Below are positions 43,869 to 51,038 of a stretch of 64,000 nt of DNA, piece after piece. Under the pieces are notes generated by a model that saw nothing but the letters and a program-made list of their open reading frames with translations, had not been told where the DNA came from and made no database searches. The DNA comes from Equibacterium sp963662035 (GTDB taxonomy: Bacteria > Bacteroidota > Bacteroidia > Bacteroidales > UBA932). A program made the translations under genes and the position numbers. Location: contig CAVLDO010000007.1 of assembly GCA_963662035.1 (NCBI GenBank), forward strand, positions 22,345-86,344, given 5' to 3'. The first letter of the stretch is position 1. Every line of letters starts with the position of its first letter.

Positions 43869-45503
43869 TTACATCATGCCGTCCATACCGGCTGCGTTGG
43901 GGTTGGGAGCCATTGCAGGAGTCTTCTCGGGCTTGTCTGCAATTGCGCACTCGGTTGCCAGGAACATACCTGCCACGGATGCGGCATTCTCCAAAGCCAC
44001 GCGGCTTACCTTGGTGGGGTCGATCACGCCCGCCTTGAGCAGATTCTCGTAGGTTTCGGTGCGGGCGTTGAAGCCGAAGTCACCCTTGCCCTCTTTGATC
44101 TTCTGGACAACCACGCTGCCCTCTAGGCCTGCATTGGCCACGATGGTGCGCAGAGGCTCCTCAATGGCGCGGGCCACGATGTTGATGCCGGTCTGCTCGT
44201 CTTCGTTGGCACCCTTGAGGTTCTTCAGAGCCTCGGTAGCGCGGATGTAAGCCACGCCGCCGCCGGCCACGATACCCTCCTCGACAGCTGCACGGGTGGC
44301 GTTGAGGGCGTCTTCCACGCGGTCTTTCTTCTCTTTCATCTCAACCTCGCTGGCTGCGCCCACATAGAGCACCGCCACGCCGCCGGCCAGTTTGCCAAGA
44401 CGCTCCTGGAGCTTCTCGCGGTCGTAGTCGCTGTTGGTGGATTCTATCTGCTTGCGGATCTGAGCTGCGCGCTGCTTTACGGCCTCGCTGTCGCCGCCGC
44501 CGTCCACGATGATGGTGGTGTCCTTGTCAATGGAGACTTTCTCTGCGGTACCCAGCATCTCCACGGTGGCGTTCTCGAGGGTGATGCCCCTCTCCTCGCT
44601 GATAACCTGGCCTCCGGTGAGGATGGCGATGTCTTCCAGCATCTCCTTGCGGCGGTCGCCAAAGCCGGGAGCCTTGACTGCAGCCACCTTGATGGTGCCG
44701 CGCAGCTTGTTGACTACCAGAGTGGTGAGCGCCTCGCCGTCAACATCCTCGGCGATTATCAGCAGTGCGCGGCCTTCGCGTGCCACGGGCTCGAGCACCG
44801 GCATAAGGTCTTTCATTGCGGAGATCTTCTTGTCGGTGATCAGGATGTAGGGGTTCTCCAAAACCGCCTCCATCTTGTCGGGGTTGGTCATAAAGTAGGC
44901 GGAAATGTAGCCGCGGTCAAACTGCATACCCTCGACAACCTTGACTTCTGTCTCGGTACCTTTGCCCTCTTCCACGGTGATGACGCCGTCTTTCTTGACC
45001 TTGCTCACCGCCTCGGCGATGAGCGAGCCGATGTATTCGTCGTTGTTGGCGGAGATGGATGCGACCTGCTTGATCATATCGATGTTGTCGCCCACGGTCT
45101 CGCTCTGCTGATGCAGGTTGTCGACCACTGCGTCAACGGCTTTGTCGATGCCGCGCTTGAGGTCCATAGGGTTGGCGCCTGCGGTCACGTTCTTCAGACC
45201 CACGTTGATGATGGCCTGAGCCAGGACGGTAGCGGTGGTTGTGCCGTCGCCCGCCTGGTCGTTGGTTTTGCTGGCAACCTGCTTGACCATCTGCGCGCCC
45301 ATATTCTGAAAGCGGTTTTCAAGCTCGATTTCCTTGGCCACGGTGACGCCGTCCTTGGTTACGTGGGGCGCACCGAACTTCTTGTCGATGATGACGTTGC
45401 GGCCTTTGGGACCCAGGGTCACCTTGACTGCGTCTGCAAGGGCGTCAGCACCCTCTTTCATAAGGTTGCGCGCCTCGATATTGAATTTGATTTCTTTTGC
45501 CAT
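43869..45503 (-). CDS. groEL: 60 kDa chaperonin GroEL
   Basis: 544 residues. GroEL forms the double-ring folding chamber. Typical features are AKEIKFNIEARNLMKEGADA, the ATP-binding region VTLGPKGRNVIIDK and GDGTTTATVLAQAI, and the Gly-Met-rich C-terminal tail (NAAGMDGMM). It follows groES by 24 bp in the groESL operon and ends at a strong terminator. Confidence 0.98.
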   Translation of the reverse strand: MAKEIKFNIEARNLMKEGADALADAVKVTLGPKGRNVIIDKKFGAPHVTKDGVTVAKEIELENRFQNMGAQMVKQVASKTNDQAGDGTTTATVLAQAIINVGLKNVTAGANPMDLKRGIDKAVDAVVDNLHQQSETVGDNIDMIKQVASISANNDEYIGSLIAEAVSKVKKDGVITVEEGKGTETEVKVVEGMQFDRGYISAYFMTNPDKMEAVLENPYILITDKKISAMKDLMPVLEPVAREGRALLIIAEDVDGEALTTLVVNKLRGTIKVAAVKAPGFGDRRKEMLEDIAILTGGQVISEERGITLENATVEMLGTAEKVSIDKDTTIIVDGGGDSEAVKQRAAQIRKQIESTNSDYDREKLQERLGKLAGGVAVLYVGAASEVEMKEKKDRVEDALNATRAAVEEGIVAGGGVAYIRATEALKNLKGANEDEQTGINIVARAIEEPLRTIVANAGLEGSVVVQKIKEGKGDFGFNARTETYENLLKAGVIDPTKVSRVALENAASVAGMFLATECAIADKPEKTPAMAPNPNAAGMDGMM

Positions 45504-45527
45504 AATTGTTCCTCCTGTTTAAAAGGG

Positions 45528-45797
45528 TTAAGCTATAACTGCTATAACGTCGCTCTGACGCATTATGAGGTAATCCTTGCCTTCGTAAGTCACCTCGGTG
45601 CCGGCATATTTTCCGTACATTACCTTGTCGCCCGGCTTGAGCTCCATAGGCTCGTCGCTCTTGCCATTTCCAACTGCGATAATGACACCCTGCTGGGGCT
45701 TTTCTTTTGCCGAGTCAGGAATAAAAAGGCCGCTCGCGGTTTTGGTCTCGGCCTCTTGTGCCTCTACCAAGACTCTGTCTGCTAATGGTTTGATCAT
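45528..45797 (-). CDS. groES: 10 kDa co-chaperonin GroES
   Basis: 89 residues. GroES caps the GroEL chamber. Visible marks are IKPLADRVLVEAQEAETKTA at the start, the mobile loop after it, and PGDKVMYGKYAGTEV. It is the first gene of groESL. A palindrome at 45873-45889, 76 bp before the start, is a possible operator. I see no CIRCE element and no perfect -7 box. Confidence 0.97.
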   Translation of the reverse strand: MIKPLADRVLVEAQEAETKTASGLFIPDSAKEKPQQGVIIAVGNGKSDEPMELKPGDKVMYGKYAGTEVTYEGKDYLIMRQSDVIAVIA

Positions 45798-45872
45798 AAT
45801 TCTGATATTTTAATGTTGTTTAATTTGTGTTAACGGCTTCCTGTAAGGCAAATCAGATGCCAGCACCCCCTT

Positions 45873-45889
45873 TGTGACAAATTGTCACA
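45873..45889. promoter_or_regulatory. Palindrome upstream of groESL
   Basis: TGTGACAA-A-TTGTCACA is a perfect 8-bp inverted repeat with one central base, between the aminopeptidase P stop codon and the groES leader. It may be an operator for the chaperonin operon. It differs from the HrcA CIRCE element. A role as weak terminator for the upstream gene cannot be excluded. Confidence 0.4.
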
Positions 45890-45893
45890 CGTG

Positions 45894-47285
45894 TCAGCGC
45901 GCCATAGCGGCCTCCACCTCGTCTGCGGTGGCGGGCAGACGGCGGCTGCCCAGGCGGCGGCATCCGCTCTCGGTGATAAGCAGGTCGTCCTCCACTCGGA
46001 TTCCTCCGAAGTCATAGTAATCCTTGAGGGCGTCGTAGTTCACGAAATCCTTGAATTTGCCCTCGGCGCGGTGCTGCTCTATGAGTGCGGGGATAAAGTA
46101 GATGCCCGGCTCGTCGGTGATGACGTGCCCGGGGCGCAGTCTGCGGGCCATCCTCAGCGAGCCCAGCCCGAGCTGGGGCGAGCGGCTCTGGTCGGGGTCG
46201 TAGCCCACCAGATCCTCTCCAAGATTCTCCATATCGTGCACGTCCAAGCCCATATTGTGCCCAAGTCCGTGAGGCATAAAGAGGCCCATCACCCCTTCTG
46301 AAACGGCGGCGTCTATATCGCCCTTGACCAAACCGACATTCTTGAGCCCCTGCAGCATCAGCCGTGCCACTGCCAGATGCACTTCGCGGTAGGTGATGCC
46401 GGGACGGGCCATCTCTGCGGCGAGGCTGTTGCCCGTCTCCACGATGGTGTAGATGTCGCGCTGTCTGGGGGTGTATCTGCCCCTCACCGGCAGGGTGCGG
46501 GTAAAGTCGCTGCAGTAGTGGCTTGCAATCTCGGCGCCGGCGTCAATCACGCACAGCTTGCCCTCCTGGAGCACCTTGTCGTGCATGTGGTTGTGCAGGG
46601 TCTCGCCGTGCTGCGAGAGGATTGTGGGGAAGGATACCATATATCCGCCGCTGATCACGACCCCCTCCATGGCACCTACGACCTCCTGCTCCACCATACC
46701 GGGCTGCATCAGGCGCATCGCGGTGTAGTGCATCGCGTAACCGAGGTCGCAGGCGCGGTCGATCTCCGCTATCTCGCAGGGCTCCTTGATGAGCCGCTGG
46801 GCGGCGATAGCCTCTATCAACTGTTTGCTGGAGAGGTCGTTGACCGCAAGCGGGCTGGTGCCGATCATCTCGGAGAGCAGAATCATATTGCGGCAGCGGT
46901 ACTGCGGGGTAAAGTGCACCTTGCGCCCCTTTGCGAGGGCCTCCTTAACCGCGGCTGCGAGGTCGCCGAAGGGGCGGCTCTCCCCCACCCCGACTGATGC
47001 GGCGCGATCCGCCACGCTCTGCTGCGGCCCCATCCAGATGATGTCGTCCATATCGACATCGTTGCAGAAGATGGTCTCGGTGCCGCTGTCGGCATCGATT
47101 ATGGCAGCCATTGCTGGGCAGTCCAGCCCGAAATAGTAGAGAAAGGTGCTGTCCTGGCGGAAAATGTATGTGTTGTCGGGATAGTTTGCGGGAGATTCGT
47201 TGTTTCCCAAAAAGAGCAGAATGCCGCTCTTGAAGCTCTCCAGGAGCTTTTTGCGGCGGCTTGCGTAGATATCTTTGCTGAACAT
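45894..47285 (-). CDS. Aminopeptidase P-family metallopeptidase
   Basis: About 463 residues. Enzymes of this family remove N-terminal residues before proline and use two metal ions in the pita-bread fold. The N-terminal domain (FSKDIYASRRKKLLESFKSG) is followed by metal-ligand segments VIDAGAEIASHYCSDFTRT, FMPHGLGHNMGLDVHD, and VITDEPGIYFIP. The ATG at 47285 is chosen. An upstream ATG would put the start beyond the likely -7 box at 47307-47314 and add a segment not seen in the family. Cytoplasmic; divergent from the C1 peptidase gene. Confidence 0.92.
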   Translation of the reverse strand: MFSKDIYASRRKKLLESFKSGILLFLGNNESPANYPDNTYIFRQDSTFLYYFGLDCPAMAAIIDADSGTETIFCNDVDMDDIIWMGPQQSVADRAASVGVGESRPFGDLAAAVKEALAKGRKVHFTPQYRCRNMILLSEMIGTSPLAVNDLSSKQLIEAIAAQRLIKEPCEIAEIDRACDLGYAMHYTAMRLMQPGMVEQEVVGAMEGVVISGGYMVSFPTILSQHGETLHNHMHDKVLQEGKLCVIDAGAEIASHYCSDFTRTLPVRGRYTPRQRDIYTIVETGNSLAAEMARPGITYREVHLAVARLMLQGLKNVGLVKGDIDAAVSEGVMGLFMPHGLGHNMGLDVHDMENLGEDLVGYDPDQSRSPQLGLGSLRMARRLRPGHVITDEPGIYFIPALIEQHRAEGKFKDFVNYDALKDYYDFGGIRVEDDLLITESGCRRLGSRRLPATADEVEAAMAR

Positions 47286-47306
47286 GACTTTGATGATTAA
47301 TAATTC

Positions 47307-47314
47307 CAAATATA
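47307..47314 (-). promoter_or_regulatory. -7 promoter box for aminopeptidase P
   Basis: Minus-strand TATATTTG, a perfect TAnnTTTG match, 21 bases before the chosen ATG. It sits next to the divergent -7 box of the C1 peptidase gene. Confidence 0.5.
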
Positions 47315-47315
47315 T

Positions 47316-47323
47316 TAATTTTG
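47316..47323 (+). promoter_or_regulatory. -7 promoter box for the C1 peptidase gene
   Basis: TAATTTTG, a perfect TAnnTTTG match, with a TTTG at 47289-47292 near the expected -33 position. Back-to-back with the aminopeptidase P promoter, so the two peptidase genes may be regulated together. Confidence 0.55.
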
Positions 47324-47351
47324 TTGCAGATAACATTTTATAACAACGCAC

Positions 47352-48752
47352 ATGAAAAGAGCAACGGCCATTGCGGCCCTTTTTTATGCCTCTGTGCTAT
47401 CAGCGCAGAGTCTGACCCCCGACGCCGTGGATCAGATAAGAAGCAGTTTCGACCGCGACAACGCATCTACAACCGCGCTGCAGAACATCCTTTCCGGCAC
47501 CTCAGAAATCAAGAAGCACGCCCTCTCCCGCTCCAAGGCGGGCAAGGTAGACCATTTTTTCAAATATAAGGCCGATGTGAGCGGCATCACAGACCAGCAA
47601 AACAGCGGCCGCTGCTGGCTCTTTACCAGCACGAATCAGCTGCGCCCGCAGGTGATGAAGCAATTTGGCATAGACGCCTTCAGCTTCAGCAACAACTACT
47701 GCTATTTCTGGGACTTGTTCGAGAAGTCAAATCTCTTTCTGGAGAATATAATCGCCTCTGCCGACAAGGGGTACGACGACCGCGCCGTGACGGAGTATTT
47801 CAAGGCCCCGGTGAGTGACGGCGGCGTGTGGAACCTGTTCTACAATATAGTGGAGAAGTATGGAGTAGTGCCCGAGAGCGCGATGCCCGAGAGCGCCAAC
47901 AGCAACAACACCTCCCAGATGCGCAGCCTGCTTAACGAGCGCCTGCGCAAGGCGGGCTACGAAATCCGCGAGGCGGCCACGGCCCCTGCAAAGGGCAGGA
48001 AAGCTGCCGAAGAGCGCGATGCCAAGGTGCAGGAGATTAAGTTAGCCGCGCTCAAGGATACATACCGCATTCTGGCCCTCTGTCTGGGCGAGCCTCCCAC
48101 AGAGTTCACCTGGCGCTACAGAGGGCGCGACGGCAAGATAGAGAGCCTCACCAGCACTCCCGCCGAGTTTTGGAAGTGCATCCGTCCCGCCGACTTCGGC
48201 CCGGACAGCTACATTATGATAATGAACGACCCCACCCGCGAGTATTACAAGCTCTATGAGATTGAAAACTACCGCAATACTTACGAGGGGGTCAACTGGA
48301 TTTACCTGAATCTGCCCAATGACGAGATTAAGGCATCGGCGCTGGCCTCTCTCAAAGCAGGCGAGCCGATGTATGCCAGCTGCGATGTATCCAAGCAGAT
48401 GAACAGCTCTGAGGGTATCTTGAACCCGGGGCAGTACGATTATGAGTCGCTGCTGGGAGTAAGTCTCTCTATGGACAAAAAGGCGCGGATTCTGACCCGT
48501 CAGAGCGGCTCTACGCACGCAATGCTGCTGATGGCCTGCGACACCGACGATAGCGATGTCCCCACCAAGTGGCAGTTTGAGAACAGCTGGGGCCCTTCTG
48601 CCGGGCACAACGGCTACCTGACATTCACCGACGAGTGGTTCAGCGAGTATATGTTCCGCGTGGTAATAGGCCGCAAATACCTATCCGGCAGGGCCGTGGA
48701 GGCTCTTAACACCAAACCCGTGCAGCTCCCTCTCTGGGATTATATGTTTTAA
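47352..48752 (+). CDS. Secreted C1-family peptidase (bleomycin hydrolase/PepC type)
   Basis: 466 residues. A signal peptide (MKRATAIAALFYASVLSAQ) is followed by a papain-fold aminopeptidase of the PepC/bleomycin-hydrolase group. The catalytic Cys88 is in NSGRCWLF, the His is in STHAMLLM and the Asn in FENSWGP. The family is usually cytoplasmic, so the signal peptide, common in Bacteroidetes members, points to a periplasmic peptide-trimming role. It pairs divergently with aminopeptidase P and lies 7 bp before ispE. Confidence 0.9.
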   Translation: MKRATAIAALFYASVLSAQSLTPDAVDQIRSSFDRDNASTTALQNILSGTSEIKKHALSRSKAGKVDHFFKYKADVSGITDQQNSGRCWLFTSTNQLRPQVMKQFGIDAFSFSNNYCYFWDLFEKSNLFLENIIASADKGYDDRAVTEYFKAPVSDGGVWNLFYNIVEKYGVVPESAMPESANSNNTSQMRSLLNERLRKAGYEIREAATAPAKGRKAAEERDAKVQEIKLAALKDTYRILALCLGEPPTEFTWRYRGRDGKIESLTSTPAEFWKCIRPADFGPDSYIMIMNDPTREYYKLYEIENYRNTYEGVNWIYLNLPNDEIKASALASLKAGEPMYASCDVSKQMNSSEGILNPGQYDYESLLGVSLSMDKKARILTRQSGSTHAMLLMACDTDDSDVPTKWQFENSWGPSAGHNGYLTFTDEWFSEYMFRVVIGRKYLSGRAVEALNTKPVQLPLWDYMF

Positions 48753-48759
48753 GCATCGT

Positions 48760-49533
48760 ATGATTCTCTGCCCCAACGCCAAGATAAATCTGGGCCTGAC
48801 GGTGTATGAGCGCCGCAGCGACGGCTATCACGACATCGAGAGCCTGTTTGTGCCGGTGCGGGAACTCTCCGATGTTCTGGAGGTGGTCCATTGCGACTCT
48901 TTTGAACTTGTGTGCTACAATTCGCCCGAGGATATCCCGGTTGAAAAGAACCTCTGCTACAAGGCTTTTGAGCTGATGCGACGGCTCTACGGAATCGGTA
49001 ATGTAAAAATATATTTATATAAAAATATACCGACAGGAGCCGGCCTCGGCGGGGGCAGCAGCGATGCCGCCTTTACCCTTGTGGCGATAAACGAGATATT
49101 CTCGCTCGGCTTGAGCAAGACTGCCCTTGCCGCCCACGCAGCAACGCTCGGCAGCGACTGTCCGTTTTTTATATACAACTGCCCGATGCTTGCCTCCGGG
49201 CGCGGCGAGATACTCGAGCCGTTCGATTTTGATATGGAGCGGTTCAGGGTTGAGGTGGCCACTCCCGGCATTCATATTTCAACTCCGGCGGCCTACAAGA
49301 TGGTAGATGAATATTTTGCTCAAAATCCCCGTCAGAAACGCTTCTCGCTGGCAAATACTCTTAAAATGGAGCCCCGCGAATGGCCCGAGAATCTCGTGAA
49401 TGATTTCCAAAGGCCCATCTTTGCGGAATATCCCGCTCTTGAGAAGTTGAAAAATGACTTTTATAGGCGCGGAGCAGTTTACTCGGCTATGAGCGGCAGC
49501 GGCAGCGCGGTCTTTGGCCTATTCCTCCGATAA
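48760..49533 (+). CDS. ispE: 4-diphosphocytidyl-2-C-methyl-D-erythritol kinase
   Basis: 257 residues of the GHMP kinase family. IspE phosphorylates CDP-ME in the MEP route to isoprenoids. Markers are AKINLGLTVYERRSDGYHDI, the glycine-rich ATP motif PTGAGLGGGSSDAAF, and AMSGSGSAVFGLF. Codons 83-90 (K-I-Y-L-Y-K-N-I) are written entirely in A and T, although the surrounding codons are GC-rich; this segment holds one of the AT boxes described separately. It follows the C1 peptidase gene by 7 bp and ends at a terminator. Confidence 0.94.
   Translation: MILCPNAKINLGLTVYERRSDGYHDIESLFVPVRELSDVLEVVHCDSFELVCYNSPEDIPVEKNLCYKAFELMRRLYGIGNVKIYLYKNIPTGAGLGGGSSDAAFTLVAINEIFSLGLSKTALAAHAATLGSDCPFFIYNCPMLASGRGEILEPFDFDMERFRVEVATPGIHISTPAAYKMVDEYFAQNPRQKRFSLANTLKMEPREWPENLVNDFQRPIFAEYPALEKLKNDFYRRGAVYSAMSGSGSAVFGLFLR
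49004..49029 (+). repeat. AT-box motif inside ispE
   Basis: 26 consecutive A/T bases made of two direct copies of TAAAAATATA (49004-49013 and 49020-49029) separated by TTTATA. The right part, TTTATATAAAAATATA (49014-49029), is identical to boxes at 50927-50942 and 55580-55595. Confidence 0.7.
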
Positions 49534-49555
49534 GTAGTATTATAGTATTTTATAT

Positions 49556-49594
49556 GAGAGGGTGCTCCCATAGGGGGTACCCTCTCTGTTTTTA
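49556..49594 (+). terminator. Terminator after ispE
   Basis: A 14-bp stem starting GAGAGGGT and ending ACCCTCTC, with loop ATA, followed by TGTTTTTATTTG. It ends the pepC-ispE transcript before the parA cassette. Confidence 0.85.
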
Positions 49595-49630
49595 TTTGTG
49601 TATTCGCCGCCGCTGCGAGTTCTCGAAGGT

Positions 49631-49713
49631 ATTCATTTATATATAAAAACATATAAATATATTTATGATATTATAATTTGATATAAATATAAATTTATAT
49701 ATATTTGTGGAAA
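49631..49713 (+). repeat. AT-rich leader of parA with AT-box variants
   Basis: Over 80 bases with very few G or C directly upstream of parA. It contains TAAAAACATA at 49644-49653 in the context TTTATATATAAAAACATA, plus several TATAAATAT repeats. This is the place where a plasmid-type partition operator or centromere would be expected, and it must also hold the parA promoter. Confidence 0.55.
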
Positions 49714-49731
49714 TATTTGAAACAGAGATAT

Positions 49732-50496
49732 ATGGGAAAGATTGTATGCTTTGCAAACAACAAGGGCGGCGTGGGTAAAACCACCACCGCAGTCTCCATC
49801 GGATACGCCTGGGCCCGCAAGGGCAAGAAGGTCCTCTTTGTGGATCTCGACTCGCAGGCCAACCTCACCACTATGATAAGCCCCCTGTCCCCGGACGAGC
49901 ATCAGGCCACCATCCGCGACGCCTTTATGGACAAGCGCAAATTCAACATAGAGAATGTAGAGAAGAATGTGGATCTTGTCCCTTCTGAGCTGGCACTTTC
50001 AAATTTTGACCGCGACACTGCAGCTGTCACCGGCCGCGAATACCTTCTGCTGGATCTTCTGCGCCCCGTTAAGGAGAAATACGACTATATTATAATAGAC
50101 TGCCCGCCTGCGCTGGGTCTGATTACTTACAACGCCCTTGTGGCCTCTGACCACCTTGTTATGGTGGCCACCCCCGACGGTCTCGCTTACTCGGGAATGG
50201 TGATGGTTGCAAACCTCTTTTCCGATGTCCACTCCAATCCCAGGCTCAATCCCGACCTTAAGCTCAGCGGCGTGATAATTACCCGCTACGAGCACAACAA
50301 GCTCAGCGATATGTATGTGGCCAAAATCCGCGAGGAGATGGGGGACACCTTTATAGAGCCTCTCATAAGCAAGGCCACAAAGATAGCCCAGGCAGGGTCT
50401 TTCAACCAGAGCATTTATGATTACGACCCCTCCGGCAAGGTTACCAAGCAGTATCTTGATGTTGCTAAAACCCTTGCCAAACGCATCTCCAAATAG
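49732..50496 (+). CDS. ParA-family partition ATPase
   Basis: About 254 residues. The deviant Walker A is KGGVGKTTTA (residues 11-20), with a second motif LFVDLDSQANLTTMI and the Walker B DYIIIDCPPALGL. It resembles short ParA/Soj ATPases of plasmids and integrative elements that lack an N-terminal DNA-binding domain. Such ATPases move DNA bound by a partner protein. The start at 49732 (MGKIVCFANN) is taken because the family begins there. A 109-residue partner candidate follows after 57 bp of AT-rich DNA. Flanking genes (ispE, a thiL-like gene, suf) are chromosomal. Confidence 0.88.
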   Translation: MGKIVCFANNKGGVGKTTTAVSIGYAWARKGKKVLFVDLDSQANLTTMISPLSPDEHQATIRDAFMDKRKFNIENVEKNVDLVPSELALSNFDRDTAAVTGREYLLLDLLRPVKEKYDYIIIDCPPALGLITYNALVASDHLVMVATPDGLAYSGMVMVANLFSDVHSNPRLNPDLKLSGVIITRYEHNKLSDMYVAKIREEMGDTFIEPLISKATKIAQAGSFNQSIYDYDPSGKVTKQYLDVAKTLAKRISK

Positions 50497-50522
50497 GTTT
50501 TATGCAAATATCGAAAAATACA

Positions 50523-50552
50523 TTTATATAAAAACATAAATATATAAATATA
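50523..50552 (+). repeat. AT box between parA and its partner
   Basis: TTTATATAAAAACATA at 50523-50538 differs by one base from the box in ispE. The AT-only run goes on to the start of the small downstream gene, so the site overlaps that gene's leader. Confidence 0.65.
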
Positions 50553-50553
50553 T

Positions 50554-50883
50554 ATGGCAAAAAATCACGATCCCTTCGACAAGTTCAGAGAGGCAACTTT
50601 GGGCGGCGGTAACAGCCTTCGCGGCGCACTTGCGCAAAAGGAGACTGCGGCACCCGCGCCGGCGCAGACGCCCGCTGCGCCTGCAAGAAAAATCGCCGCA
50701 TCTGAGACCTCTGCCTCAGAGGGGAAGGTCAGCAAAAACGCCAACCGCAGGCTTGTCAGTTTCCATATAGACAATGGGGTATTTCTTAAGCTCGGGCAGC
50801 TCAAATTCGAAACCGGAACCAAATACGATGAGCTTTACAACGAGGCTGTCTATGACCTTCTTAAAAAGTACGGCAGAATCTAA
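50554..50883 (+). CDS. Small ParA-linked protein, possible ribbon-helix-helix partner
   Basis: 109 residues. The N-terminal 20 residues are polar; residues about 30-55 are an Ala/Pro-rich linker. The C-terminal part (RRLVSFHIDNGVFLKLGQLK, TKYDELYNEAVYDLLKKY) has one short strand followed by two helices, the layout of a ribbon-helix-helix DNA-binding domain. It is the only gene behind parA, so it is probably the centromere-binding partner, a role that in plasmid systems is often held by small RHH proteins. I recognise no named family. It ends at a terminator at 50960. Confidence 0.65.
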   Translation: MAKNHDPFDKFREATLGGGNSLRGALAQKETAAPAPAQTPAAPARKIAASETSASEGKVSKNANRRLVSFHIDNGVFLKLGQLKFETGTKYDELYNEAVYDLLKKYGRI

Positions 50884-50910
50884 CAATCGGAAAACCAACC
50901 GCATAGCACA

Positions 50911-50944
50911 AATATATTTTTACATATTTATATAAAAATATATT
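50911..50944. repeat. Inverted AT-box pair after the parA cassette
   Basis: AATATATTTTTA and TAAAAATATATT form perfect 12-bp arms around CATATTTATA. The left arm holds TATATTTTTA (50913-50922) and the right arm holds TTTATATAAAAATATA (50927-50942), so two boxes face each other. The arrangement suits a dimeric RHH protein. Confidence 0.65.
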
Positions 50945-50959
50945 AATATTAATATAAAT

Positions 50960-50992
50960 GCGCGTCTGCACAAATCGTGCGGGCGCGCTTTT
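50960..50992 (+). terminator. Terminator of the parA cassette
   Basis: A 12-bp stem with two G-T wobbles (GCGCGTCTGCAC with GTGCGGGCGCGC), loop AAATC, followed by TTTT. It is the right border of the parA/partner unit. Confidence 0.75.
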
Positions 50993-51038
50993 GCGTATGC
51001 GTAAATTCCAGTAAAAAGGGGTGCGCAGACAGGCCGCT

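Noticed and set aside
49732..50883. Integrated conjugative element or plasmid insertion
   Set aside because: Apart from parA and the small gene there is no integrase, mobilisation or attachment site, and both flanks are normal chromosomal genes.
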